Part shown: one piece after another, positions 44,961-54,757 of the stretch | Layout of the letters: every line of letters begins with the position of its first letter | Position numbering within the stretch: position 1 is the first letter of the stretch | Position numbers and translations under genes: made by a program | DNA from: Pseudomonas sp. WN033 | Lineage (GTDB): Bacteria > Pseudomonadota > Gammaproteobacteria > Pseudomonadales > Pseudomonadaceae | DNA length: 64,000 nt | Direction of reading: 5' to 3' | Assembly: GCA_002287035.1 (NCBI GenBank) | Contig: NSKG01000005.1 | Coordinates: 1 to 64,000, forward strand | The notes under the pieces: model-generated | Databases searched by the model: none | What the model saw: the letters and a program-made list of their open reading frames with translations, nothing else | What the model was told of the DNA's origin: nothing

Positions 44961-47300
44961 TCACACCCTGAAAGCGTTGGCCGCCTCACTTCCCTGCTGG
45001 GCCAGGCGCTCCTGGGCAGTGGCTGTCTGAGACAGCTCGGCCATGGCCTGGGCAGTGCGCTCGGCATCCTGACGAATGCCATCCAGGGTCTGGCCCATGC
45101 CCTGAGCCCGCTGATTTTCATCCCGGACCGCTCGGTCGATAGCCCGGGTTGCCTGGCTGATATCTCCAACCTGATCACGAATCCGTACCAGCAGCCCCTC
45201 GGCCTCGGCCGCACCGTGCAAACACTGGGTCGCGCTATCCTGCTCCTTGCGCAGGCCGGCCGAAGCTTCAACTACAGTTGAGCGCAAGCGGTCGAGCATG
45301 GCCTGGATCTGACCGGTAGCCTCCTGGGTACTGCTGGAAAGCCGCCGGACCTCATCGGCCACCACCGCAAAACCACGACCATGCTCGCCAGCTCGGGCAG
45401 CTTCGATCGCAGCATTGAGCGCCAGCAGATTGGTCTGCTCGGCAATCCCTTCAATGGTATCCAGTACCGACACAATAGCGCCGGCGGCCTGCTCCAGTTG
45501 CTGCATACTGTCACAGGACTGGGTGACTTCATCGGACAGCTGCCGGATCAACTGGCTCACCTGACGTACCGCTTCGTGCCCCTGAACAGCACCATCATCG
45601 GCCAGCCGCGCCTGCTCAGCTGCCTGGCTCACCAACCCGGTGATCGCCTGAAGTGCCCGCTGCAAGGCTCTGGATTCAGCATCCAGTGCTTGCAAAGCCT
45701 GCTGCTGGCGCTCAGCGGCGGCCTGGCACTCATTACCGATACCAACCGTGCGAGTGCTGGCTGAGGCCGTGTCTTCGGCAGTCTGACGAATCCTGGCGAC
45801 CAATCCAGAAAAGGTTTCGAACAGTTGGTTCAGTGAGGCGGCAATCTGAGCGATTTCATCACGCCCACGTACCGGCAGACTAATACGCAAATCCCGCTCA
45901 CGGGCGCTTTGCCCGATGGTGCCGCTCAAGCGCGTCAGCGGCGTTGCAATCATTCGGGTCAACCACCAAGAGGCCAGAGCTGCCAGCGCCCCCAACACAA
46001 CCACCGCCAGCCCCACAGCCAGCATGATGCCATGGCTCAGACGCGCCACCGCGCCAAAACTCTCAGCCAGCGACTGTTCGGTAATCAATGCATAGCGCTC
46101 ACCACCCAGCATCACTGGCTGCCAACTCATCAATACCGTTTCACCCAACAGGTTGGTTTGCCGGCCAATGCCACTCTCACCCTCCAGTGCCGCTTTCAGC
46201 GCAGAGCTGTCGATCCGCAGCCGGCCATTGAGCTGACGGTAACGCTGAATAGCCTGAGCGTCACCAGCTTGCTGGTCGGACAGGTTCAGGCGTGCCAGGG
46301 TGGCATCCGGCTGTTCGAGCATTGCCCGCGGTTCGGTGATCAGACGTCCATCAGAGGCAACCAGATAGGAGTCGCCGGTATCACCCAGACCAATCGCAGC
46401 CCAATTGCCACCGGCAGTCATGATCTGTGTGAAGCGCTCAGCCGGCATCTGTACTACCAGAAAGCCCAATGGCTTGTCGGGGCTATAAACCGGGTGGAAT
46501 ACCGGCACGCCGAAGAACACCACATGTTGGTTGAAGTGTGCGTCAAACCGTGAAAAGCGTGACACTTTGAACTCATCCTTGAGCGGCTGCTCACGCATAC
46601 TCTGCACCAGTTCGGCCAGGGCGCTGGTAGCGAATGGTCCATCGCGCAATGAGGTGGCGAAAACCGGCCCCTTGTTGACGCTATAGATCACTTCAAGGCT
46701 GGCAGCATCAATCAGCATCAGGTCGTGATAACCATAGCGCTGGGTGATTTCCCGGTAGCTTTCCTGATAACGGCGATGTTGCTGGCCATAGATGGTCGCA
46801 TCGTCCCGATCAACCAGTTCACCCAACTGATCAGCCGGATTGGGGTTGTCATGCACGTAGAACTGTTGAATCAGCAGTCCCTCATAGCGGGTCGCTTCGA
46901 TCCAACTCTCATAATCAGCGCGCTGGCCCTGTGTCTGGGCTCCGTACAGGGGCTGATAGTGGTTGGCGTACCAGTCCTTCATGCTGGTCTTGAGTTGATC
47001 CAGACTCGGTGCCGGAACTTCATAGCGGTAGGACACAAAGGGCCGAACAAATCCATAGACCGCTTCCTGGGTCAGACGGTTGTTGGCCATCGACAACAAC
47101 AGGTCATGATGACTCTCAAGCTGCAGGCTGAGGCTGGTCTGGCGACCAGCGGCCACTGCCTGGAACTGTTGCTCAACACTGTGTTCTACCACCTCGGAGC
47201 TGCGCTCCAGCGCCTGCCAACCGGTGATTCCCGCCGCGATAACCACGGCCATGAGAGTAAGCAGCGAAACGCCAAGCATCAGGCGGGTTGCGATTGTCAT
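44961..47300 (-). CDS. Methyl-accepting chemotaxis protein, double-Cache type
   Basis: A 779-residue chemoreceptor. The first helix is at residues ~8-30 ([21 protein letters not shown]). A large periplasmic region of about 350 residues has Cache-like features ([26 protein letters not shown]). The second helix is at ~392-414, then HAMP and the signalling domain with [23 protein letters not shown] 47300 (MTIATRLML) is preferred; the 22 upstream codons are not family-like. Ligands of dCache receptors include amino acids and amines; none can be assigned here. A perfect dyad lies 39 bases upstream. Confidence 0.92.
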   Translation of the reverse strand: MTIATRLMLGVSLLTLMAVVIAAGITGWQALERSSEVVEHSVEQQFQAVAAGRQTSLSLQLESHHDLLLSMANNRLTQEAVYGFVRPFVSYRYEVPAPSLDQLKTSMKDWYANHYQPLYGAQTQGQRADYESWIEATRYEGLLIQQFYVHDNPNPADQLGELVDRDDATIYGQQHRRYQESYREITQRYGYHDLMLIDAASLEVIYSVNKGPVFATSLRDGPFATSALAELVQSMREQPLKDEFKVSRFSRFDAHFNQHVVFFGVPVFHPVYSPDKPLGFLVVQMPAERFTQIMTAGGNWAAIGLGDTGDSYLVASDGRLITEPRAMLEQPDATLARLNLSDQQAGDAQAIQRYRQLNGRLRIDSSALKAALEGESGIGRQTNLLGETVLMSWQPVMLGGERYALITEQSLAESFGAVARLSHGIMLAVGLAVVVLGALAALASWWLTRMIATPLTRLSGTIGQSARERDLRISLPVRGRDEIAQIAASLNQLFETFSGLVARIRQTAEDTASASTRTVGIGNECQAAAERQQQALQALDAESRALQRALQAITGLVSQAAEQARLADDGAVQGHEAVRQVSQLIRQLSDEVTQSCDSMQQLEQAAGAIVSVLDTIEGIAEQTNLLALNAAIEAARAGEHGRGFAVVADEVRRLSSSTQEATGQIQAMLDRLRSTVVEASAGLRKEQDSATQCLHGAAEAEGLLVRIRDQVGDISQATRAIDRAVRDENQRAQGMGQTLDGIRQDAERTAQAMAELSQTATAQERLAQQGSEAANAFRV

Positions 47301-47338
47301 ACGAGTGAACTTCCAACTGCGAGGTTGGCGCCACTCTA

Positions 47339-47354
47339 TGTCATCAAGATGACA
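47339..47354. promoter_or_regulatory. Perfect dyad upstream of the chemoreceptor
   Basis: TGTCATC-AA-GATGACA is a perfect inverted repeat with seven-base arms in the divergent gap between the chemoreceptor (47300) and the gene at 47485. A further ATGACA lies at 47360-47365. The TGTCAT/ATGACA half-site is the same as the repeats before the cellulose operon. Confidence 0.4.
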
Positions 47355-47484
47355 ACACCATGACAAACGCCATCAAAAGGCCATGCCAGAGCGTTTGCGA
47401 ATGAAAAGGTAACAGGGCTTTAACCGAGCCCGGACATGCGCGGTGAATATGGGATAATCCGCTTCTTTTACCCTGAGAGGCCAC

Positions 47485-47907
47485 ATGAACTCGACCACCA
47501 GCAAACCCCAACGGCATATCCCCGCCTGGATCAAATGGACATTCATGCTGGTACTGCTGGCCGGCGTCAGTGCGGTGGTCATCCAGCAACTGCCCAGAGC
47601 CGGCATTTCCACCGACCTGTCCGGCATCGGCCAGGGCAAACCGGTACTGGTACTGACCCGCGACATCCATTACCTGGGCGGGGCCGAAGTCCTGGAGTAT
47701 CTCAAGCAGCTCAACCCCGAGTATCAGACCCGCCTGGAGATGCGCATCGCTCACCAGGGTCAGCCTGACGGGCAGGCTTTTGCCAACCGATACAGCACCT
47801 ACGACGGTGATCTGGTGTTGCTCAATGGCGCAGGTGAAGAAATCGGCCGTCTGCAGCAACCTGGCAATCTTCAGGCGGTTCGCCAACTACTGAGTCAGGC
47901 TGAATAG
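47485..47907 (+). CDS. Membrane-anchored protein of unknown function
   Basis: A 140-residue protein with one N-terminal membrane helix (WIKWTFMLVLLAGVSAVVI, residues ~15-33) and a periplasmic domain of about 100 residues. Segments such as KPVLVLTRDIHYLGGAEVLEY and YDGDLVLLNGAGEEIGRLQQ suggest an alpha/beta, perhaps thioredoxin-like, fold, but there is no cysteine at all, so it cannot be a redox enzyme of that kind. GAGAGG precedes the ATG. Its stop is eight bases from the stop of the convergent diguanylate cyclase gene. Confidence 0.7.
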   Translation: MNSTTSKPQRHIPAWIKWTFMLVLLAGVSAVVIQQLPRAGISTDLSGIGQGKPVLVLTRDIHYLGGAEVLEYLKQLNPEYQTRLEMRIAHQGQPDGQAFANRYSTYDGDLVLLNGAGEEIGRLQQPGNLQAVRQLLSQAE

Positions 47908-47914
47908 ACCTGCA

Positions 47915-49099
47915 TCAAAGGATCGCCCCCTCCAGCGCCGACAGCCGCAGGCCGTCGGCCTGTTCAGTCCGGTTGCGACCATTCTGTTTGGCCCGGTATA
48001 GCGCCTGGTCGGCTTGCTCCAGTAGACTGTAAAGCGTTTCAGCCGGATCATGACAGGTTTGCGCCAGACCAATCGACACCGTGGTAGCCAGCGGCCCGTT
48101 GGGCGTGTCGAGCAGCACCTCGGCCCAGGAGCGTCGAATCCGCTCGGCCATGCTCTGCGCCTGGTCCCGATCGGTATCAGGCAGCAATACCACGAACTCT
48201 TCCCCTCCGAACCGGCAGATTATGTCAGCTGAGCGAGCGTGGGCATGCAAATGTCCGGCAAAGGCGCCCAGCACCTGATCACCGGTCTTGTGCCCATGCT
48301 GATCATTGATTGACTTGAATTTATCCAGATCCATCAGCAACAAGGTCAATGGCCGTTGCCCGCGCCGACCCAGAGCCAGTGCATTCCGTGCAGCCTCTTC
48401 AAAAGCCCGGCGGTTCAGCAGATCGGTCAATGGGTCGCGGGTCGCCTGGCGGCGCAGAGCCTGTTGCAGGCGCAGCGTGGTCAGAATCACGCACATCAGC
48501 GAGAACCCATAGAGAAACACCGTGCCCTCCAGGTAGTTCAGCGCCTCAATCTCAATCGCCTGCTCGAAGCTGGTCACCTGGCTGTAGTGGCTGTCGAACA
48601 GGTACAGCAACGTTCGGCGCAGATACACCAGACCGTGTACGCCCCAGAGCAGAGTCCAGAACAATGGCAGCAGCGGCTGACCAAGATTCAGCTTCCACAG
48701 CTCGCGGATGGTCAGCCCGCACATGACAACCGCCACTGAGCTGTGGAACACGATGCTCCAACGCAACGAATCACTGAGTATGAAAAACGTCAGGCCCTGA
48801 GCCAGGCCCGTCAGCGTCATGACCAGCCAGAAACGTGGCAACCGTTGCGAAAAGCGATAACAGCGGGTACCCCACCAGATCACGAAGTAGGCCTGGGTAA
48901 TGGCTACAGCACTCAACCACAACGGCAATGGCGGGCTGGCGACCTGGAGAAACAGGCCGGTAAAGAAGCAGGCCAGACCCGCCGCCCAATAACGAATGGC
49001 AAGCACCTGGCGGTTGAGCAGACTGGCGATCAGCAAGCCCACCACGGAAACCACCGTGGCAAGTGCCAATACCAGCATGAGGGTTTTGATATCAAGCAT
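47915..49099 (-). CDS. Diguanylate cyclase (GGDEF), membrane-bound
   Basis: A 394-residue protein with six or seven predicted transmembrane helices in the first ~215 residues and a C-terminal GGDEF domain. The active site reads FGGEEFVVLLP. The inhibitory I-site RSAD is exactly five residues before GGEEF, so the enzyme should make c-di-GMP and show product inhibition. DLDKFKSINDQHGHKTGD carries the metal and substrate residues. It is a plausible source of c-di-GMP for BcsA and BcsE in the same window, but no direct link is shown. Confidence 0.93.
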   Translation of the reverse strand: MLDIKTLMLVLALATVVSVVGLLIASLLNRQVLAIRYWAAGLACFFTGLFLQVASPPLPLWLSAVAITQAYFVIWWGTRCYRFSQRLPRFWLVMTLTGLAQGLTFFILSDSLRWSIVFHSSVAVVMCGLTIRELWKLNLGQPLLPLFWTLLWGVHGLVYLRRTLLYLFDSHYSQVTSFEQAIEIEALNYLEGTVFLYGFSLMCVILTTLRLQQALRRQATRDPLTDLLNRRAFEEAARNALALGRRGQRPLTLLLMDLDKFKSINDQHGHKTGDQVLGAFAGHLHAHARSADIICRFGGEEFVVLLPDTDRDQAQSMAERIRRSWAEVLLDTPNGPLATTVSIGLAQTCHDPAETLYSLLEQADQALYRAKQNGRNRTEQADGLRLSALEGAIL

Positions 49100-49285
49100 G
49101 AAGGTCGCCGGGTTCCTTGGCGTATTGTAATGGCCGCCATCCTAATGCCTGCACGCAGCGGATACCAGTTCATTGATCGACTTCACAACCCTGTAAACAC
49201 TCGACCAATAGGTAATGCCGGGCTGGTGCCAGTCCGTGTTATCCAGACAGGTGACACTCAAACAACAACAAAACAAGGATAGGCC

Positions 49286-50566
49286 ATGAGTCGCCCCTCA
49301 CTGAGCATTTTTTTCTTCGGTCCACTGAAACACCTGCTGCTAGTTGTGGCCCTGCTGGCAGCCTTCCCTGCCCTGGCTGCCGAGCCCATCGTGCTGGGTC
49401 TGAATGTTCCGCGCAGTGGCGAGTACCGTGAAGAGGGCCTGATGCAGATCCGTGGCGCGCTGCTGGCAGTGGAAGAACTCAACAATCGCGGCGGCGTACT
49501 TGGGCGGCCTCTGCAACTGATCGAAGCCGATAGCGCCTCGCGCCCGGCCCAGGCCGTTGCCAATGTCGATTCGCTGATCGATCAGGGTGCAAGAATGCTG
49601 TTTGGCGGTGCTTCCAGCGCAGTTGCCATCGCTGCCGGCAAGCGTGCCGCCCAGCGCGGCGTGGTGTATTTCGGCACCCTGACCTACTCCAATGACACGA
49701 CCGGCAAGGATGCCCATCGCTACATGTTCCGTGAGAGTTACAACGCCTGGATGGCCTCCAGGGTTCTGGGCGGCTATTTGCAGGAGCAACTGCCAGGACG
49801 CAGTTACTACTATGTGACCGCTGACTATACCTGGGGCCATACCACTGAAGCCTCAATGCGCCGCTTCACCGCCACCGAAGATAGCCGCCAACATCCCGCC
49901 AGCCTGCTGTCATTCCCCGGCGCCACCCAGAGCGAGCTGCGTGCCGCCTTGCGTCAAGCTGCCGACGCCAAGCCGGATGTGCTGGTACTGGTGCTGTTCG
50001 GCGATCAGATGGTCAAGGCCATGCGCGTGGCCCATGAGTTCGGCCTGACTCGCGATTCCCAGATCGTGGTTCCCAACATTACCTTGAGCATGGTCGAGCA
50101 GGTTGGCCCGGCGATCATGGAAGGCGTGCTGGCCGGCTCAGCCTGGACCTGGAACCTGCCCTTCGAGCTGGGCAATCAGCGCGGCCAGGCTTTTGTTCGC
50201 GACTTCGCCGAGCGCTATCAGAGCTACCCGTCAACCTCGGCGGCCTCAGCCTACAGCATTGTCTATCAATGGGCGGAGGCGGTTACCCGCAACGGCACAC
50301 TGGCCAGTGAAGCACTGATCAGTGCCCTGGAAGACCATGAGTATCAACTGCTCAAGGACGCACAGCGCTGGCGCGGGTTTGATCACCAGAATGTGCAAAG
50401 CGTCTATGCCGTGCGGATCAAGCCCCGGGCTGAGGTCATGCGCGATCCGCTGCGCCAGGACTATTTCGAGATCGTCAGCCGGCTGGCCGGTGAACAGGCC
50501 GTTATCTCGCACCCGGAGTGGCTGGCCGAGCGCCGTGCCCACGGCCAGCCGGAACAGCTCAGGTAG
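49286..50566 (+). CDS. ABC-type branched-chain amino acid-like substrate-binding protein
   Basis: A 426-residue periplasmic binding protein of the type-1 (LivJ/AmiC-like) fold with a signal peptide (residues ~1-34, ending PALAAEP). Family blocks are LLAVEELNNRGGVLGRPLQL, FGGASSAVAIAAGKRAAQRG and YYVTADYTWGHTTEASMRR. No permease or ATPase gene is adjacent, so it may serve a distant transporter or act as a sensor component. AAGGATAGG precedes the ATG. Its 3' end overlaps the convergent RND permease gene by eight bases. Confidence 0.9.
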   Translation: MSRPSLSIFFFGPLKHLLLVVALLAAFPALAAEPIVLGLNVPRSGEYREEGLMQIRGALLAVEELNNRGGVLGRPLQLIEADSASRPAQAVANVDSLIDQGARMLFGGASSAVAIAAGKRAAQRGVVYFGTLTYSNDTTGKDAHRYMFRESYNAWMASRVLGGYLQEQLPGRSYYYVTADYTWGHTTEASMRRFTATEDSRQHPASLLSFPGATQSELRAALRQAADAKPDVLVLVLFGDQMVKAMRVAHEFGLTRDSQIVVPNITLSMVEQVGPAIMEGVLAGSAWTWNLPFELGNQRGQAFVRDFAERYQSYPSTSAASAYSIVYQWAEAVTRNGTLASEALISALEDHEYQLLKDAQRWRGFDHQNVQSVYAVRIKPRAEVMRDPLRQDYFEIVSRLAGEQAVISHPEWLAERRAHGQPEQLR

Positions 50567-53500
50567 CCCGTACCCGGAACCACAGCGCATAGAGCGCCGG
50601 CAGGAAAAACAGGGTAATCAGGGTACCTACCAGAGTTCCACCGATCAGCACATAGGCCATCGGCCCCCAGAATGCATCGAAAGTCAGGGGGACGAAGGCC
50701 AGTGCCGCCGCCAACGCGGTCAACAGAACTGGCCGGGTACGCTGTACCGTCGCCTCGACCAGAGCCGTATGCCGGGCCATGCCGGCTTGCAGGTTGTCAT
50801 CGATCTGCTGGGCCAGAATCAGCGTGTTGCGCATCAGGATTCCAGCCAGCCCGGTCAGCCCCAGCAGCGCAACAAACCCGAACGGCTGATTTCCGACCAA
50901 CAGCGCCAGGGTCGCCCCGATCACCCCCAGCGGCGCGGTTGCCAATACCATGAAAGTCCCGGAGAAGCTGCGCATCTGCAGCATGATCACCACCAGCATC
51001 AGCGCCAGCATCACCGGCTGAACCTTGCGAATCGACTCCTGCCCCTTGGCCGATTGCTCCACAGTGCCGCCAATATCCAGGTAATAACCCGGCGGCAAGG
51101 CGGCTCGCAGTTCAGCCAGATCACGCCACAGGGCCCAGGTCACATCCGGCGGCTGGGCACCCTGAACATCGGCCTGCACGGTGATATAGGGCTCACGAGT
51201 GTAACGCTTGAGTACCGGGTCTTCGCTGTCGAGCCGAATCAAGCCGGCCTGGGCCAGGCTGATGCTGCGCCCGTCGGCCGTGCGAATCGGCAGGTCCGCC
51301 AGCTCGCCCAAACCACTGCCATCGCCACGCAGCACCAATTGCACACTGCGCACATCCTGACGCAGCTGGGTGACCGGCATCCCGCCCCATTGCAGCTGTA
51401 GCTGGCGCGCCAGCTCTCGGGGCGTCAGACCAATCGCGCGCAGGCGTTCAGGGTCGATATCCAGACGCACCGAAGGTACCCGCTCGCTCCAGTCCAGGTG
51501 GGCATCAACGATATGCGGATGAGCCTGCAGCACCTCACGCACCTGGGCAGCGAAGTTACGCAGTTGCATCGGATCAGGGCCCAACACTCTGAAACTCACC
51601 GGCCAGGTCACTGGCGGACCAAATACCAGCCGATGCACCCGCACCCTCGCCTCGCCAAACTCACCGGCAGCAACCCGTTGGCGTAAGGCCTGCATGATCC
51701 GGTCACGCCCGGCAGCATCCTCGGCAATTGCAATCAGCTTGGCAAAGGCCGGGTTGGCCTGTTCCGGATTCAATGACAGGAAGAACCGCGGCGCCCCGGC
51801 ACCGATATAGCTCGACAGCGACAGTACATCCGGGTCTTCCACCAGCACCGCCTCAACCCGCCGGGCCAGCGCCTCGGTGGCAGCCATGCTGGAGCCTTCG
51901 GGCATGTAGATATCGACTAACACCTCAGGCCGGTCCGATGAGGGGAAGAACTGCTTCTGCACCGGCCCCATCATCCCCAATACAGCCAGCACAAACAGGC
52001 CAAAGGTGGCCAGCACTACCGTCTTGCGGTAACGCACACAGCTCTGGATCAGTTGGCGAAACCGCTGATAACCGGCGCTCTGGTACTGGCCCTGGTGCGC
52101 CTGAGCCGACTTAGGCACGTCCTTGAGCAGAACCACGCCGAGAAACGGGGTGAACACCACTGCCACCAGCCATGAGGCCAGCAGCGCAAAGGCCAGTACC
52201 CAGAAAATATTACCGGTGTACTCACCTACACCGGAGCGGGCAAAACCGATCGGCACAAAGCCGATAATGGTCACCAGGGTGCCAGACAGCATGGGCGCGG
52301 CGGTCACGGTCCAGGCATGGGCCGCAGCCTTGACCCGGTCCCAGCCCTCCTCCATTTTCACCAGCATCATCTCGATGGCGATGATCGCATCGTCCACCAG
52401 CAAGCCCAGGGCAATGATCAATGCCCCCAGGGTGATCCGGTCCAGATTCATCCCGCGCATCAGCATCAACATGAAGGTGATGCCCAGAGTCAGCGGCACG
52501 GCAATACCGACAATCAGGCCCGGACGCAAACCGATACTGGCAAAGCTGACCAGCATCACCACCAGCACCGCCAGCAAAAACTTGTACTGGAACAGCTCAA
52601 CCGCCCGGGTGATGGCCTCGCGCTGGTTGGTGACCTGGCGCAGCTCCATACCCAGCGGCATACCGGCCACCAGTTGCTGATGCTTCTCGGCCAGGCGCTG
52701 GCCCACTTCCAGACCATTCTCGCCAGCCTGCATCACCACCCCGATCAACAACGCCTCTTCACCGAAGGCGCGCACCAGATAGCTGGCGGGCTCCTCGTAA
52801 CCACGCTGGACCTCAGCGACATCACCCAGCCGAATCAGCCGCTCACCGATACGCAGCGGCACCGCCGCAATGGCTTCCAGGTCGGCCAGATCGGCATCCA
52901 GACGCCAGTACAGACGTGGCCCGGCTGTCTCGATCAGGCCAGCCGGCAGCAAGCGATTATAGGCATCCAGTGCATCGCCGATCTGCTCCAGGGTAACGCC
53001 CATTTGCGCCAGCTGGTGCTGATCGACATCGACAAACACCTGTTCCCGGCGCTCGCCGATGATCCGCACCTTCTGTACCCCGGCTACCCGGCTGAACTGA
53101 TCGCGCAGTTGCTCGGCCTCACGCACCAGTTGCCGGGGCGGCAGGCCCGGTGCAGTGAGGGCATACAGCGAGAAGTACACATCGGAAAAGTCATCATTGA
53201 CAAATGGCCCCTGAACGCCGGGCGGCAGGTTGGCCACTTCGTCCTGCATGCGCTTGCGAATTTCGTAGAACAGTTGCGGCAAGGCACTGGAGGGGGTGTA
53301 GTCCTGAAAGGTCACCTGCATATCAACCCGGCCAGGCCGGGCCGTGGTCTGCACCTTGTCGAAATAGGCCACTTCCTGCAGGCGCTTTTCCAGCGGGTCC
53401 GCCACCTGCTGCTGCATCTGTAGCGCACTGGCGCCCGGCCAGGCCGCGGTAACTACCGTGGTTCGTACGGTAAAGCTCGGATCTTCGGCCCGGCCCAGAG

Positions 53501-53612
53501 CCAGAAAGGCGTACAGCCCGGCCAGCGAAATCAGCAGCAGGAAAAACAGGGTGACCGAGCGCTCGCGTACTGCCAGGGCCGAGACGTTGAAGCGCAAAGG
53601 GTCAAGACTCAT
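50559..53612 (-). CDS. RND efflux transporter, inner-membrane permease
   Basis: A 1017-residue resistance-nodulation-division pump with the expected 12 helices and two large periplasmic loops. The proton-relay pair is in TM4 (ALGLLVDDAIIAIEMM). The opening VRERSVTLFFLLLISLAGLYAFL and LGRAEDPSFTVRTTVVTAAWPGA resemble the TriC/AcrB-like subgroup with a single adaptor-type partner. It overlaps the adaptor stop by four bases (ATGA), so the two are co-translated. No outer-membrane channel gene is nearby, so it would borrow a TolC/OprM-type channel. Substrates are unknown. Confidence 0.93.
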   Translation of the reverse strand: MSLDPLRFNVSALAVRERSVTLFFLLLISLAGLYAFLALGRAEDPSFTVRTTVVTAAWPGASALQMQQQVADPLEKRLQEVAYFDKVQTTARPGRVDMQVTFQDYTPSSALPQLFYEIRKRMQDEVANLPPGVQGPFVNDDFSDVYFSLYALTAPGLPPRQLVREAEQLRDQFSRVAGVQKVRIIGERREQVFVDVDQHQLAQMGVTLEQIGDALDAYNRLLPAGLIETAGPRLYWRLDADLADLEAIAAVPLRIGERLIRLGDVAEVQRGYEEPASYLVRAFGEEALLIGVVMQAGENGLEVGQRLAEKHQQLVAGMPLGMELRQVTNQREAITRAVELFQYKFLLAVLVVMLVSFASIGLRPGLIVGIAVPLTLGITFMLMLMRGMNLDRITLGALIIALGLLVDDAIIAIEMMLVKMEEGWDRVKAAAHAWTVTAAPMLSGTLVTIIGFVPIGFARSGVGEYTGNIFWVLAFALLASWLVAVVFTPFLGVVLLKDVPKSAQAHQGQYQSAGYQRFRQLIQSCVRYRKTVVLATFGLFVLAVLGMMGPVQKQFFPSSDRPEVLVDIYMPEGSSMAATEALARRVEAVLVEDPDVLSLSSYIGAGAPRFFLSLNPEQANPAFAKLIAIAEDAAGRDRIMQALRQRVAAGEFGEARVRVHRLVFGPPVTWPVSFRVLGPDPMQLRNFAAQVREVLQAHPHIVDAHLDWSERVPSVRLDIDPERLRAIGLTPRELARQLQLQWGGMPVTQLRQDVRSVQLVLRGDGSGLGELADLPIRTADGRSISLAQAGLIRLDSEDPVLKRYTREPYITVQADVQGAQPPDVTWALWRDLAELRAALPPGYYLDIGGTVEQSAKGQESIRKVQPVMLALMLVVIMLQMRSFSGTFMVLATAPLGVIGATLALLVGNQPFGFVALLGLTGLAGILMRNTLILAQQIDDNLQAGMARHTALVEATVQRTRPVLLTALAAALAFVPLTFDAFWGPMAYVLIGGTLVGTLITLFFLPALYALWFRVRAT

Positions 53613-54664
53613 GGCAGCACCTCGACCGGCTGACCATCTTCCAGCAGGTGCGCACCCAGTGCTACCACCTGCGCTCCAGCCGCCAGATCACCGCGCACGT
53701 AGGCCTGCTCGGAGTCAGTGCGCACCAGCTCGACCGGCTGTCGCTGCACCCGCCCTTCTTCGATTACCCAGACCCCGGCCCCCTGGCCACGATCGATCAG
53801 CGCGCCCAAAGGCAAGCGCAGCAGTGCCTCAGCGTCCGAGCTGGCTTGACCATTCAAATGCAGCGTCACACTACTGCCCAGAGGCCAGTCGCTGTCTTGC
53901 TGATCGATCACGAAACGGGCCCGCCAACTACGGGTCTGGGGATCGGCCGAACCGGCCATTTCGCGCAGCGTCACGCTGGCCTGCTGGCCATTGCCAAACA
54001 GCTCGACCCGGCCCTGCTGAGAAATGCTGCGCCGACGCAGCTCGGGAATGAATACTTCGACCTCACGCAGCCCGTCATAGGCCAGTTGTGCCACACTCTG
54101 CCCAGCCGCCACCACCTGCCCGACCTGGCCACTGACCTCAACCAAAATACCACTGGCCGGCGCCCGCAACTCGGCATAGTCGCGGGCACTGCGGGCCTGC
54201 TCAAGCGCCGCTGCGGCGCTGCGCATGGCTTCACGCGCGGCCCGGGCACTGGCGACAGCATCCTCATACACTTGCAATGGCACCAGATCCTGTTCACGCA
54301 GGGTTGCCAGCCGGCGCCGATTGGCCTCAGCGTTATCAGCCTGAACCCTGGCCGCGCTCAGAGCCGCCTGGGCCGCATTGAGTTGCTGGTGAATGTCCCT
54401 TGGGTCCAGGCGCAACAACACATCGCCAGCCTCAACCCGCTCGCCAGCCTGCACCAGCCGCTCACTGATTTCACCAGGAAGGCGAAACCCCAGGCTGGCC
54501 TGATGCCGGGCCTGTACTGTACCGTTCAGCGTCCAGTTCCGCTCCGCACCCGCCTGCACCTCGACGGCTCGGACTTTGGCTATCTGTTGCGTTGGCGGCG
54601 CTGCCGCATCAGAACCGCAACCAGCCAGCAAAACCAAGCCCATAACCGGGACGAAAATACGCAT
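53609..54664 (-). CDS. RND efflux periplasmic adaptor lipoprotein
   Basis: A 351-residue membrane fusion protein with a lipobox (VMGLVLLAGCGSD, cysteine near residue 16). It has split lipoyl halves (RLVQAGERVEAGDVLLRLDP and LRAPASGILVEVSGQVGQVV), a helical hairpin between them and beta-barrel segments after. It joins the inner-membrane pump to an outer-membrane channel. It is the first gene of the pump operon, divergent from a TetR regulator with a candidate operator in between. Confidence 0.93.
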   Translation of the reverse strand: MRIFVPVMGLVLLAGCGSDAAAPPTQQIAKVRAVEVQAGAERNWTLNGTVQARHQASLGFRLPGEISERLVQAGERVEAGDVLLRLDPRDIHQQLNAAQAALSAARVQADNAEANRRRLATLREQDLVPLQVYEDAVASARAAREAMRSAAAALEQARSARDYAELRAPASGILVEVSGQVGQVVAAGQSVAQLAYDGLREVEVFIPELRRRSISQQGRVELFGNGQQASVTLREMAGSADPQTRSWRARFVIDQQDSDWPLGSSVTLHLNGQASSDAEALLRLPLGALIDRGQGAGVWVIEEGRVQRQPVELVRTDSEQAYVRGDLAAGAQVVALGAHLLEDGQPVEVLP

Positions 54665-54704
54665 AGCCTGTTAACCTTGTTGTTGGCTTTAGTCAGGCCG
54701 ATAA

Positions 54705-54728
54705 TTACAGAACGGTGCCGTGCAGTAA
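54705..54728. promoter_or_regulatory. Candidate TetR operator in the efflux/regulator gap
   Basis: A 24-base near-palindrome with a left arm TTACAGAACGG, a TG centre and a right arm CCGTGCAGTAA; 9 of 11 arm positions are complementary. It lies in the 93-base divergent gap between the adaptor gene and the TetR gene, the usual place for a TetR operator controlling both. Confidence 0.55.
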
Positions 54729-54757
54729 ATAGCATGACCGGAGCATTACTCGCATAA

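Noticed and set aside
52317-53423. 368-codon frame antisense to the RND permease
   Set aside because: Rich in Q and H in the way antisense frames of hydrophobic genes are; a shadow.
53648-54757. 369-codon plus-strand frame antisense to the RND adaptor
   Set aside because: It overlaps a complete lipoprotein adaptor and ends in the operator region.
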